64,000 bases of DNA from assembly GCA_949361645.1 (NCBI GenBank), contig OX442420.1, forward strand, positions 6,410,782 through 6,474,781, in the 5' to 3' direction. The translations under genes and the position numbers were made by a program. Positions 13,547 through 26,400 of this stretch are shown one piece after another (the stretch's first letter is position 1; every line of letters begins with the position of its first letter). This DNA comes from Spongilla lacustris (lineage: Eukaryota > Porifera > Demospongiae > Spongillida > Spongillidae). The notes under the pieces were generated by a model. That model worked only from the letters and a program-made list of their open reading frames with translations, was not told the DNA's origin and searched no databases.

Positions 13547-14132
13547 GGACCCTTTGCACGAAAGATCGGAAGTACGATAAACGTCACGTCCGGAGTAAAA
13601 GCCGCGGCGGTTGCCTAGAGACATTGTGTCACGTTCGCGGACCTTTGCGTAATAAAATGGCAACGCTAGTAGTAATTCCTTCCCGCTCGGACAACATAAC
13701 TATTGCTATATTTTCATTGTCAGTAACTTCATCTACATTCTACTCCTATATATGGCATGATATAAATTAATAGAGTTGAAACATAAACACACGTTCACTC
13801 CATTCTGCATTCCCTCTCTATACAGTGATCCTTCGGCCGATCCAGTTCCTGGTCAAACTATGCTGCCAACAGTAAGCTTGACCGAGTCTGACATACCCGG
13901 AGCCTTTTTAAATGGATGGCTTTAAAAAACAGACCCGGTCAAACTTACTGTTGGCAGCATAGTTTGATCAGGAACTGGATCGGCCGAAGGATCAATGTCT
14001 GAGCAGACTCCGAGCGTTGCCATTTTATTACGCAAAGGTCCGCGGACGTGACACAATGTCTCTAGGCAACCGCTGTGGTTTTACTCCAGGCGTGACGTTT
14101 ATCGTACTTCCGATCTTTCATGCAAAGGGTCC
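13547..14132. mobile_element. Foldback element GGACCCTTTGCA with AT target duplication
   Basis: Terminal inverted arms of about 120 bp (13547-13670, 14018-14132) beginning GGACCCTTTGCA. Copy B has the uninterrupted site at about 34690-34703, and here AT is present on both sides, so the insertion is defined to the base. Inside is a second palindrome (13827-13993) starting GATCCTTCGGCCGATCC. It sits just upstream of copy C exon 1. Confidence 0.85.
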
Positions 14133-15334
14133 ATTGAACTGATGCAATAAACATAACTTAAAGAAGGAGGCGCTACGTAAATACAACGGATTGCGTCGTT
14201 CGTTGACGCACGCGCAGCGCCGCAGAATCTTTCGATGCGCCTATTAAATTAAAAGGCTATAGAGGGGATTTTCCCCTGTATCACGTGATGTACGTCTTGG
14301 CAAGCTCGCTCGCAGTACTACGTGCGAAGAACCAAAGGGTACTATAGCCAACCAGAGTTTATAGATGCACGAATAACGAATAACTAGTATCCTGGGGTCA
14401 CCCAACAATTTTCAACCACCGCAACTGACTAGTTTAGTTGCATAGACCCAACGTCATGTGCTAAGTGAGAATCTACTACACTAACGCATCAATAGTTGTA
14501 GAGGGTCATCAATCAACGCATGACTTTGGTTATATCTAAGCAGGAAACGTAAAGCAACAGGATATAACATTACAGAGTTCAGTCGGCCGGGTCGGGGTTC
14601 CTTTCACATTGGTACTAATATTACGCGCTCCGTAGCAAGGATGAATAGACTCGTTGGAGCTCAAAAGTGTTCACTGCGTCTGTCTTTTGGTATGTGTACC
14701 CTTTTGGATTAAAAAAAAAAAAAAAAACGCACGTGACTTTTGACAGCGATTCTATACAGATGCATCAAGTAAATAACGAGGTCAGGATGATCATAACATG
14801 AAACTTTATATTTACAACCACTATTATTTCATTTAGTAGATTGAGTTACAGACAGAAGGCTAGGAATGCACATATCTCTCTCTCTTGTTCAGATAGGAGC
14901 TTTCTCTTGGGAACATCACAGGCAAAGAACTGCTACTTTCATTATGACACCCACAATGGTCAATCTGCGTGATAAAAAAATGTTACAATTGTCACCTAAG
15001 GACTCACATACCTAATAGTGCAGGTTGATGTTCGTGATCTTGACCAGAAAGTCATCAGCACTGCCAGTGCAGTTCTTCATGCACCAGTACAGGTGTGTCT
15101 TGGTGCTCTGCACTATGCATGTGTTAGTGTTACGCATTAGAGGTAGGGTCAAGGTGAGCTTCTGACATAACACATGTATATATGTCAGATATAAATAAAG
15201 ATGTAGACATACATTCATACATACATACATACAGTGGAACCTCGACACCCTGAAATACGGACACCTCGACAAATAGGACACTACCTCTACAATGTAGGTC
15301 CCAAACAAGTAACTCAGAAAGGTTCCAATCCAAG
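14133..15334. other. No recognised gene
   Basis: Upstream flank of copy C exon 1. A minus-strand frame ending at 15012 has a cysteine-containing tail (TCIVQSTKTHLYW) that could be a terminal exon of something unknown; nothing else supports it. Confidence 0.4.
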
Positions 15335-15673
15335 GATAAAACACATGCACACACATACACATTGACACACAGATGCACACACACACACCAGTGACACCAC
15401 ATACATGCAAACCAAACATACGCACATATATACACATACATACACACATGCACACACACACACCAAACACATACAAACACACATGCACACACACACACCA
15501 AACACATACAAACCACACATACCGCACATGCACATACATACACATACATGCACACATACATACACACACAAACATATCAGTGCCACACTACACATGCACA
15601 CATACATACACACACAAACATATCAGTGCCACACTACACATGCACATATATACACACCATACACATGCACACA
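15335..15673. repeat. (CA)n/ACATAC microsatellite at assembly gap
   Basis: Imperfect CACACA/ACATAC repeat that includes a 63-bp tandem duplication (ACACACAAACATATCAGTG units). It runs into the gap. Confidence 0.85.
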
Positions 15674-15873
15674 NNNNNNNNNNNNNNNNNNNNNNNNNNN
15701 NNNNNNNNNNNNNNNNNNNNNNNNNNNNNNNNNNNNNNNNNNNNNNNNNNNNNNNNNNNNNNNNNNNNNNNNNNNNNNNNNNNNNNNNNNNNNNNNNNNN
15801 NNNNNNNNNNNNNNNNNNNNNNNNNNNNNNNNNNNNNNNNNNNNNNNNNNNNNNNNNNNNNNNNNNNNNNNNN
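15674..15873. other. Assembly gap (200 N)
   Basis: Exactly 200 N, probably an arbitrary-length gap placed within the CA-repeat. Confidence 0.99.
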
Positions 15874-16624
15874 AAAGCTACCAAACCCTATAGGTACGTT
15901 CGAATTGGACTGAGTGCATGATCAATAAGTATTTGGGTTAGATGTACATCAGTTGACCCTTGTGTATCCACGTGACTGAGAGGTCACACGACAAATGTCG
16001 TGTAGATCTATACATACAAGTTCATTTAAAAAAACCTTTCTATTCTTTACATTGATGTATGGCTATACAAGACTACAACTTATTTTTAAAAAGTAGCGCA
16101 AGTGTGTGTTACAAGCAAACGCTAGGTAGAGGTCAGAATTCATTGTGTACTTGGGAAAACTGTGCCCTGTCATCAATAAAAAAAGGTCTGCCCAGGTCAA
16201 TTAACAGTTTTAACATGGCTTCTGTTTATCAAGTACCCCATACATGATTTTGTGAGTAATTGTAATTTCATTGCATGTGTTCATTTTCTGTACCTTTTAG
16301 CTTCTCCCTGTATGAACCAAAAACACCATACTGAGGGAATATAAAGGTAGCTTCATAAAAGCTATTGTAAGGAATAGCATATTGTTATATGGGCTAAATG
16401 ATGCCTTTTGCAATCCCACCCATGGTTAGCACAAAAGGTCAGCTCTTTGTGAAGTTAGTGCAGGTGCATTGCTTAACAAGGCACTGAGCATGCATAGAAA
16501 AAAATAGGTGAATTTCTACATGATATTCGTGCAATCAATATCACAGAACCTTTCTTTTGTGATGCCTCTTACAACCAAATAGGTACATGTAGTTATGTGT
16601 AATGGCGGACGAGATACCTGCATA
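15874..16624. other. No gene seen
   Basis: AT-rich sequence between the gap and the minisatellite, with no supported exon. Confidence 0.5.
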
Positions 16625-16778
16625 CATGTACCCTTATGTACCCTACTCCTCCCCTTACCTACTACCATGGGCACCCCCGGCATTTCTGGAAGGGTGGGGC
16701 CAGGATAGGGTAAGGGGGCGTCATTTGACAGCCAGATATTACTATAGGGGTGTTGTGTCCGCTTTCGGCCAATTCAGT

Positions 16779-16814
<36 letters not shown>

Positions 16815-17175
16815 GCACATGTTGCTAGTAATACTGAATACTTTAATGTTGTATTAGAAGTGGGGGGCCCCTGGGGATGCCCACGACCTACTACCCCTAT
16901 TCCTCCCCTTACCTACTACTACCCCTATTCCTCCCCTTACCTACTACTACCCTACTCCTCCCCTTACCTACTATGTAAATACCCCTACTCCTCCCCTTAC
17001 CTACTACTACTCCTCCCCCTCCCCTTACCTACTACTACTCCTCCCCCTCCTCTTACCTACTACTACTCCTCCCCCTCCCCTTACCTACTACTACTCCTCC
17101 CCCTCCCCTTACCTACCTCTACCCTACTCCTCCCCTTACCTACTACTACCCCTACTCCTCCCCTTACCTACTATT
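16625..17175. repeat. Minisatellite TACTCCTCCCCTTACCTAC
   Basis: More than 15 units of about 22-28 bp, interrupted by a run of about 32 G (16782-16813). A 231-residue frame across it is repeat-derived. Confidence 0.8.
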
Positions 17176-17742
17176 CCCCTGGTGCATGGAGTGAGGTGAC
17201 CTCAATGGTCACGTATGTGATGATGACGAATTCACTGATACACTACTGCCAGAGTATGAAACATATCTACATGGATACTGTTTATAAGTTGAGTTGACAC
17301 AGATCACTTTAATTTACAGAAACTGTAATAAAGGAAGAGATGGTGGACACACCTTTTGCAGTCATATCACGAGAGCCGAAGAGAGTAAATGTTTCACTGG
17401 TATTAGTACCAATACAACATTGTTTATGTACTGAACAATATGTATCATCCATGGCTGAGTTATTTCTGGTTATGACATGTAGATATACATGATTACTATG
17501 TAAATGACATATATACCAATTTCAGATTGTAGCTAAGTGATCAGTGTTTCTCTATGGTATCATAATTGTAACGTTGGAGGCTCTTATTTAATGGTCCTTT
17601 TTGCCTTTTAAAATGCAAAGTACTCTCTTTCCATTATTGGGGTATATAAGATTATGAGTGATGAAATGTCTGTTGCTAAGTGAATATATTTAGATGTATC
17701 ATGACTGTTGAAAGCATCCAATTATGAATAAAAAGCAATGAA
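17176..17742. other. No gene seen
   Basis: AT-rich sequence between the minisatellite and the foldback, with no supported exon. Confidence 0.5.
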
Positions 17743-18024
17743 ACAAGTATCTCTATGAGAAAGTTGGTGGTATATAGGATTTGAAGGCAATAGTGGTGTA
17801 AAAAGCCGGGAAACAAGGGTTGAATGATAAGGAAAAACGAAATAGTCCTATATTTAGCACATGCATGAACAATGTATTGTCCTACAGTGTGTGCCGGGCT
17901 AAATATAGGACTATTTCGTTTTTCCTTATCATTCAACCCTTGTTTCCCGGCTTTTTACACCACTATTGCCTTCAAATCCTATATACCACCAACTTTCTCA
18001 TAGAGAATGTTTTTATTTACTTGT
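17743..18024. mobile_element. ACAAG-ended foldback element (282 bp), truncating copy D
   Basis: Long inverted arms starting ACAAGTA and ending ACTTGT, with the core GGATTTGAAGGCAATAG and AAAAGCCGGGAAACAAGG. It lies at the point where M13 copy D exon 13 stops. A degenerate relative lies at about 36640-36749. Confidence 0.75.
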
Positions 18025-19998
18025 TCATCAATATAGCACTGCTGCCTTATACAAAATTATTGATTGAATATTGAGTCCACAGGTTATCAAGCTGTCCTGT
18101 AGCATCATACAGCCGCCCTGGTTAAATACAAGAAATAATATCACTTTATGCACCGAAATGTGCTTAATTCTCAGCATGATTATTATACAACAGTACATAT
18201 ACATTACATGTAGTGATAGCACTGAAAATATTAATTGCCTAGTATATACACACTGTGACCACAATTGTTTGGTATCCAGATTATTTCCTTAAATACACGT
18301 ACATGTACGTCACCACACCTGTATGACAGTGTGTTCAGCAATTAACCAGTCTGCATAAAGTTCTGCACATCTACTGAAGTATATTAGCAATCTTACCATT
18401 GTTATCAAAGCCATGTGTAATTTCATGTCCAAGCACAACTCCCAAGCCTCCATACTGAAAGTACCTGAATAATGATGGCATTATCATATTTCAATACTCA
18501 TCTTTCTGCTTACATTGGCCATTCAGGGTTGAACAATGGTGGTCTCATTATTCCTGCTAAGATATCTGGCAGCAAAATTATACATTACCACTCATCTGCA
18601 TTACGTACATATACTGTTCTCCAGGTCTTCATAAAATGCGTTCACAGTTGGAGTAGCAAACGATTTCAAATTCCATAGGTCATATGGTTGACTTAGCAGC
18701 ACAAGGCTACTAGGTACAATATCAGTTAGGTAGCTGTCAAGGTTCCCTTGGAAATTGTCAGCTGATACAGTGAGCAGATAGAAGCAAGTGCTACACCTTA
18801 TCCACTGATTTATATTTGCTTTGTTCAAACTCACATTCTCATATATCAAGTTGAGCCACATGTCATTAAAGGGGAAGTCAGGATATGCAATGTTCGTGAG
18901 CATAAGATCAATCTGATCAAAAAATAAAGCAAAAAAAATGAATGGCTGTAATTGTACATGTACAGATGCTATACTATTTTAATTTTGGTAGCATAAGTAC
19001 TACATGTACTAACCAATGCAAATCAAACCTTGTGAACATGATTACAAAAATATATATGTTGGTACAATGGTACAGTATGAATACAAATTACATCATTTGA
19101 CAATGTTTTATTTCTTCTGAAACTCATTATCACCAATATACACTACCTTATTTTGTGCTACGGATATTGTTTGCTGGTCTAGCCATGTTCGAGATCCAAT
19201 CCTAGTGCGAAATTCTTGCTTAATATTAGCCATCATTTGAGTTGCAGTGTTCTGGAGGTTATGCACAGGTATACAAGCCGAATATCCTTTCATGTTACAT
19301 GGATGCTTATAAGGAGGGAATGAGCTTATAAAGCAGTGTGCTTATGAGGAGGGCAGACTGTACTGCATAGAAGTTTACAGTGAGTTACATTCAAAAGTTA
19401 ATATGCTTTACTGTTACAAATACAGCTACTGCATGTACATGTACATGTAGAATGTGTATAATTATGAACAAATGTGCACACTGCTTCATATGGTGTGATT
19501 ACATTTATGTATATTGAATTTTTCTTAAATAGTACAACTGGTGATGTAGAGAGATGTAAAGTGTGTACGTGATTATTTCAATGGAACATACACAATATTT
19601 TGTGTCTCTCATCAAAACCTATACATAAATGCAAGGTGTAACTGACAAGTGAAATGATGAATTATGGTTATACACGCAGCCTTGAAATTGTAAAAAGTAT
19701 GCAGACATAATGATGAGATACTATTGATTGCCTAATTAGAAAACCAACATATCAGCATGCATTGCACATTAGTGAACATATGAAACAGACCTGTGCTGTA
19801 ACTTACCTATTTTTGATGAAAAATTCATCAGTGGAAATTGGGAATTGCTGGTATTTGAGCTCATACAGGACATGTAGAAATTGTGCAACTTAATTAATGC
19901 TTGGACATTTGTGCCTCCTAGCTGGTTAGAGACAGCATATCCAAGATCCTCGCTGTTGAGAGCAGTTAGAAGGGCAAAAGTGCTGGATGATGGTAAGG
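18024..19998 (-). pseudogene. M13 metallopeptidase copy D (exons 2, 9-13, truncated)
   Basis: Minus-strand exons: exon 2 19998-19807, exon 9 19251-19147, exon 10 18912-18609, exon 11 18565-18514, exon 12 18464-18397, exon 13 from 18117. Exons 2 and 9-12 are open with good splice sites, including HEITH in exon 12. Exons 3-8 are absent between 19807 and 19251. In exon 13 one base is missing compared with copy A, creating an immediate TAA after the NNFV codons. The exon is then cut off at a foldback element ending at 18024. Intron sequence is closest to copy A. No exon 1 belongs clearly to this copy; the nearest upstream one is copy B's, but intervening copy B exons 6-8 make the order wrong. Confidence 0.8.
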
Positions 19999-21169
19999 CT
20001 GTATATTGAATATGAATAGACACCGCACAAGCAATGTAATGGTAACACTACACATATGCACGATTCTTTGCATTTTGACAAAAGCAAAACCTGAAGAAAA
20101 TAGTATTGTCAATTGTACTACGCGCCACGCATTGTACGAAATTGCGTAGCGCGTCGTAGCACAATTGTACGAAATTGCACAGAATCCGAGTGCAGTTTTG
20201 CTCTGAGTCCGGGTGCACAGCGCACTAAAAGTGGCGTGTTAGTGTTCTCGGAGTCCGAGTGCACAGCGCAGTGCACAGCGCGCTCTAAAGCGGCGTAAAT
20301 AACACTGTTAGTACTAAGAATATATTTCTTTTTAATTAAAAGACTATCAGCGTGCCACCGCAATTTCAGGGCTGCATGTAACACGCAACCGCGCAGGCTT
20401 TTCAGTGCGCCTGTGCGCGTTCTGTATAAGTGCAATATTCATGCATGAATTCTCTCATAGCTATAAAAAGAGACCCAAAATATATGAATATATCAGTTCT
20501 CCCCCACACCACTTACAAATGCTTGTCGTTCAGTGATTCACATTATGGATTATATTAAAATGGACATGTATGTCCACGGCGAATGTTGTTCACTTAAGGC
20601 CACACCAAACTAATCTTTAGTTTCTGGTCCTCCACATTATATTTATAGCATGCGGGCAGGCGGGACTTCAGGACTGCATTATTCTGGCTACATGTACATC
20701 AAATTGATTCAATTTCACCTGCTTTTAAGACATTCTAAAACAGAACTATATACACCTTGTTTTATTTGTCCTTTTCCGTTTCTATTCTTCTAGGAAGGCT
20801 CGAGCGGGTCTTGCGGGGACGTGATAGAGTCGGGTACCCATTCCTCCCTAGCGAAGGTATGAGGGAGGGCTGTAAGCTTCTGGGAGGGCTGTAAGCCTAC
20901 CCAGAAGCTTTGCAGCTTTAGCATTTGTAAATTCTAGAAACTGTTCAGTACTATGACGTTGGGCGCTGCAGGGCTCCAAACATCAATGGGACAGTAGTGC
21001 ATAGCTATACTATATCGTTATTAATCACTGCGGTATGAAATTTCAGTACTCCTAATTATCAACTAACAGTGTGTTTGGCGGCCAAAAGGGTCGTGGTGGC
21101 CCATCCATGCATCCTATAGGGCCCGAGTGGAACGCGTATATGCGCGTAATGTTATGTTGTTTATGCATT

Positions 21170-21430
21170 AAAGGCGAACCAAGTTTAATATGCAACAACG
21201 CGGAACTGAAACAATAGGCAACATGCAACATGTTACGCGGAACTGCCTGAAACAACAGGCAACATTTTATTGACAGTTACGCGGAACTGCATGCCTGAAA
21301 CAACAGGCAACATGTTACGTATAGAACCGAAACAACAGGCAACATGTTATTGACAGTTACGCGGAACTGCATACCTGAAACAACAGGCAACATGTCACGT
21401 ATAGAACTTAAACAACATGCAGGCAATATG
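21170..21430. repeat. Minisatellite GAAACAACAGGCAACATG
   Basis: Five or six units of about 40-58 bp containing ACGCGGAACTG and AAACAACAGGCAACATG, with optional TTATTGACAGT. Confidence 0.8.
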
Positions 21431-22390
21431 TTATGAAACAACGGGCAACAAAGGGCAACAATTGGAACTGGAAAGAACGTTACAGGCTAGATAAGATCGC
21501 CAATTAATTAAACGTGCATTCTTTGCTAACTTTGGACAGCTAATATTAAAATTGTTGAACCATGATATAGATCCGTCTCTGCACGACAATGTACTATCAA
21601 GTATGAATTTTGAGTCAACCTATAGGAAGCGTCTTCCTTGAAATGCAGCAGTGAAATCTGGACACTTCATAAATTATCCCAAAATCTTTTAGTAAATTTT
21701 TCTACTGCTGTCGAACTATTACAACCCTGAGAATTCGAACTGATCAATAGGTGACTCAGAAACCTCCATCTGCTCCTTATCTCCTCCTTAATTCACAGAG
21801 GAGCTCTGTGTTGGATTGATGTTTACTGATCGGCAACCAACGTTGTCGCCAGTTTTATACATCCAGCACTGCATGATGTGGAATTTTCTCTGCCTCATTG
21901 AAATAACTGCACGCGCATGTACATTGTAATTAGCAACTTTTACTCAGTGTATGAATATTAAATTTTTTTAAAAAGGGGGGTTATAGCCCGCTACTGTGTG
22001 TCCCCCCTTGTGGGTGGATCCCGGCCTGTCAGGTCAGGTTCCGCAAGCGGACAGTCCGGCCTGGCAGGCCGACCTGTCAGGCCTAACTGCATGCCTTCGG
22101 CAAACCTGATAATGTATCATTGCTGTGGTTATTGCTTAAATTGCGACCGGATATCGACCGCGACCGTCTTGAATCCGCCAAACCGCATACGTGACCGTAT
22201 TGCTAAGATACGGTCAGTGTTCGTCCGTGAACGTGACCGGGACGATCCAGTACGGTTAGCCGTGAACGTGACCGGATCGATAATAGCCGACCACGGCATC
22301 ACTGTGTACCTGTATAGACCCCTTTCATGTGACGTCAAAAAATTAATTTAATGAAATTCATTTTAGGTTAATTCATTCATATTCAATATT

Positions 22391-22633
22391 GTCCGCCATC
22401 TTGGTGCTCAAGTTACTATAGAACGGTATGGGCAATTTACAGTTTTTTAATAATATTTATGCCTGTTTTGGGTCTCGTAATACTTCTATATTCTTACCAT
22501 GGAATGATGTCAGTACCCACTGTAAAAAATTAAAACCAAACTCATAATCACTTACTGTGAACGTACAGTAATAACAAAAAGCTTTGTTTTGCCCATACCG
22601 TCCTATAGTAACTTGAGCACCAAGATGGCGGAC
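22391..22633. repeat. Inverted repeat with two CAAGATGGCGG sites
   Basis: Arms of about 45 bp (22391-22434 and 22589-22633), each containing CAAGATGGCGG, the YY1-type consensus, facing opposite ways. The spacer is 154 bp. No coding sequence. Confidence 0.7.
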
Positions 22634-23375
22634 AAAGAATAATTTTAATGTCATTGCTCACGCGATGAAAAGGGTGATTATAACTCACAACTGTACATAC
22701 TCTTGCGCACTAAATAGGGTAATTTAAGGTATAGGCCATGGGCACCGCGTTAAGAAGGGAGTACTCTTTCCCATGAAGTACAATCCAACCATGTGTGTTG
22801 AGGCCAGGCAGTGGACTACAAGTGCGTTAACCACAACAACCGACATTCATAGCAGGGTCGAGCGATTGATAGTACTATAGTAGGAAGTGATTTAGGAACT
22901 TTACCATACTAATTATGAGCTTTCACATCAGAATTGCGATATGGACTGCACCAGGCGAATCCATGCATGCCTTGTACAAATTCTATTGTAAAAAAAGATA
23001 GGAGTTTACATACTAGTTGGGCGTGGCCCGACGTAATATGATTGATCGAGTCTGGAGACCGGTGATAGGCATTGCGATAGTAGTTAAAATTTTAGTGCAT
23101 TATGGGTAACTAATATGAAAATGAAAAAAATAAAGTGTAATGAATTTTTAAATAAAATATGTCGTGCTCCAGCTATAGCACCCCCGACACTACACTACAC
23201 CCTAAATAACGGATTGTTCTATTGAGTTCACCGGCGGAAAAAATGCGAAAGAATTACTGACCCACGCATCTCTATAATAACAGTAAGGAGTGTAAATATA
23301 TAATATATTGTGCCAGTGTGCCACCTTTTGCGAAGGAAGGAGGAAGATCCGGGTGTTTCGGAACATGTATATGTG

Positions 23376-23398
23376 TGACGTCATGAGGATCTATATAT
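23376..23398 (+). promoter_or_regulatory. CRE (TGACGTCA) and TATA box of DNase I-like gene
   Basis: A full palindromic cAMP-response element consensus (23376-23383) is followed by TATATAT (23392-23398), about 57 nt before the start codon. The spacing suits a core promoter with a short 5' UTR. It suggests but does not prove control by a CREB/ATF-type factor. Confidence 0.5.
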
Positions 23399-23454
23399 TG
23401 CGGGCACAAGTAACGAGTTTGCACTCATTTATAATAACTTGAAATCCCGGCGAT

Positions 23455-26400
23455 ATGCATCAGATTAGCTTGTGGATACTTTTGGTACTTGCCAGTTCCT
23501 GCTACTGCAAAATTACCATTGGGGCTTTCAACGTTCGGCAGTTTGGAAAAGAAAAACTAAACAATGCTGAATTTAGGAACTCTCTCGTAAAGGTAAATCA
23601 GTCCATGCATCCAATCAAATTGCATTAAAAGTATATATATATATAATTATAATTATAATTATATATATATAATATTATATATACAATAATACTGACTGTG
23701 CACACGTATAGGTCATTCGTGAATATGACATAGTGCTGATCCAGGAAATTCTAATGAGCGTGGACGACTTCAACAATTTCGTGACGAAACACATGGGGTT
23801 AGTAAAATCATAACGATGATTGCTTGCAGAATAGCATTACATCCACGCGCGATAAGAGAGGGAACCGCATTGAAAGTATAGCGTCCATGGCCAAGCCCAT
23901 TATTCCGGCAATGAGTTGCCCAACGAAAATGTGCCTCTATAAGCACACTATTTGTTTCCGGATTTCCGACTCCGCATCAGGTGACGAAATATATCTTCTT
24001 TTTTTTTTAACCCTTCCGTTGCCACTGATCCGTAGCTAAAATTGCTTGCGCTTATTAATTTTATGTTAGCGTGTCACCAATAAATATCCTCTCCCCCAAC
24101 TGAGAGCACAGAAATCGATTTTTAATGGATCTGCAAAAATCATAGCACTTTTCATCAGGAATTACGCGCGTGACGTCAGGTGCAACTTATAGATGTCTTG
24201 ATACACCTGGAATGAATTGCATTTCTGCAACGATTAAGTATGGTGCGCAGTGTCCTTCCTCTTTAGCATGCACGCTGGAGTGGCCAATGCAACGGAAAAA
24301 CAGCAAGTGCCCCCCAAAAATGTCCGCTGCGCATATCATGCACAACGAAAACATAAATATGTTGCTAGAAATTTGCACTGCGTTGGTACGAGATAAACAA
24401 TAACCGGACGGGAACGAAAAACGGAGGAAAGAAGACTGTGTTATATACGCTCACGTGGTACATATTTATCGCAGCTTAATATACGTGGTCGTATACGTAT
24501 AGCAACATACATATGACGTAAGTCATATGTGCGTTATGCCGGATTCAGTTTACCCACTTAAACTTCATATTATGCATGTAGCTGGCGCCCATAAGTGCGT
24601 TACATATTGATAAAATAGCGGGCGATCATAAGCTGGATTCAATTAAGCGAAGCCACTGGGCTTTTTACAACCGTCACAGGAAAGTGTTCTATTGATATCA
24701 ATCAATTCGCTCTTAATAATGCCTACCACACAACTTACTGTCTTGAAAAGCCCAAATGGGTTGGAGACCCAGACCGACAAGTTATCTCAAATTATCTGTG
24801 TGTACTCTCAACGGCTCTGCCAGACTTTTTTGTGCCTTCGTTATAGATGAACATTACGGGATACGCGAGTTGATTATAAGGGCAATCTAGAGATTGCGCA
24901 AACAAACCATGGATCCAGGGTTTAACGTTTGCGCAGGACAATCCCGGGATTGCGCAAATCCACGCTTTGCGCGTAGCAAATACATTAAAAAACGTGGCGC
25001 AATGACAATATATATTCATTCGGTGTTTAAATGGCGGAGGACTTGGTTGGAGAACTTGTATCGATCGCTGTAGCAAGTTTGAAGTACGAGTTTTTTTTGG
25101 CAATGGACCGGGAAAAACTTGCAGCACCCTCCAAAAGAATAGTTTTTTAATTTCGAGAATGCAGCAAGTTTTGAAGGTCCATTGCCAAAGAAGAACAACT
25201 CGTACTTCAACCTTGCTATAACCTCTAAAATGAACTGTTTCACTCTATATACCAGTATTCCATCTCTTAATAGGCGGACTTCTTATTGCATGGGAATTCA
25301 GCCTTGATATCAACTATTATATATGGGACAGTTCACGAGAAAATTGGCCCTCGCATACATATAATATAATGGGACAGTTTCCACGAATATGTCCGAGTTT
25401 TATAACATTTTAATGTTATAAAAATGCTTCTTGTTTGAATCGCTATATCTTCCGAACGCTAAACACTATCGACTTCCTATTTTCAACAGTTCAAACTACA
25501 TGCACCATTTCTCTATAACAAATTACAGTTTGGAGTCTTGCACTTGCTCCACGCCAGTATTGCAACGTTCGATACCCGACCGGGTTCAAACCCGCCATAA
25601 CTTTAGGTAGGAGTAATTAAATCACTTCAAATTTGGTACGTAGGTACAGAGCTAACCGAGGTCCTATAACTATCGATTTGTACTGTTCGTTAATTTTTAT
25701 GCCATCCGTTACGGAGATACAGTTGAACAAAGTACGTCCACTCAGTTTTTCCCGCTCGATTTGCGCCAATGATTTTGGCAAATCGCGTCCCGCAATGTAT
25801 GGGGAGGCGGTTGTTATATCATTGGCGCGAATCGAGCGGGAAAAAGTGCACGTAGTTTGTTCAACTGTATCTCCGTAACGGATGGCATAAAAATTAATGA
25901 ACGGCATATATCGATAGGTATAGGACCTCTCTACCTACAAACCGAATTTGAAGCGAATTGATTACCCCTACCTAAAGTTATGGCGGGTTTGAACCCGGTC
26001 GGGTATCGAACGTTGCAATACTGGCATGGAGCACGTGCAAGACTCCAAAATGTAGGTCTAATTTATCATAGAGAAATGGTGTAGTACGAACCTTTGAAAA
26101 TAGGAAGTCGATAGCGTTTAGCGTTCGAATGATATAGCAATTAAAACAAGGAGCATTTTTATAATATTATTTCGCGGAAACTGTCCCAAATGTTATAAAA
26201 TTCCCTTGCGTTTGAATCAAGACTATCGACTTCCTATTTTCAACACGTAATTCAAACTACACCATTTCTCTATGGTAAAATACATTTTTCATAGTGTATT
26301 GCACTTGCTCTGTGCCATGCAGTACTAGTATTGCAACGTTCGATAACCCACCGGGCCATAACTTTCGGCAGGAGTAATCAAATCGCTTCAAATTCGGTTT

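Larger units (their letters stand above)
19999..23375. other. Repeat-rich stretch without supported genes
   Basis: Contains CG-rich repeats with GAGTCCGAGTGCACAGCGC (20170-20290), the dispersed repeat at 20335, the minisatellite at 21170, a GC-rich GGCCTGTCAGG cluster (22020-22085, related to 27745-27805) and the inverted repeat at 22391. No exon is supported. Confidence 0.5.

Noticed and set aside
15012..15921. His/Thr- and Cys/Val-rich frames up to 187 residues
   Set aside because: Readings of a CA repeat and of the N gap. Only the tail near 15012 looks protein-like and it lacks other support.
16602..17297. 231-residue Pro/Tyr/Leu frame starting MADEIPAYMYP
   Set aside because: Most of it is a minisatellite plus a G-run; frame openness follows from repeat composition.
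18300..18320. Frequent ACATGTACATGT tracts across the window as possible regulatory sites
   Set aside because: They occur throughout introns and intergenic DNA and behave as short simple repeats.
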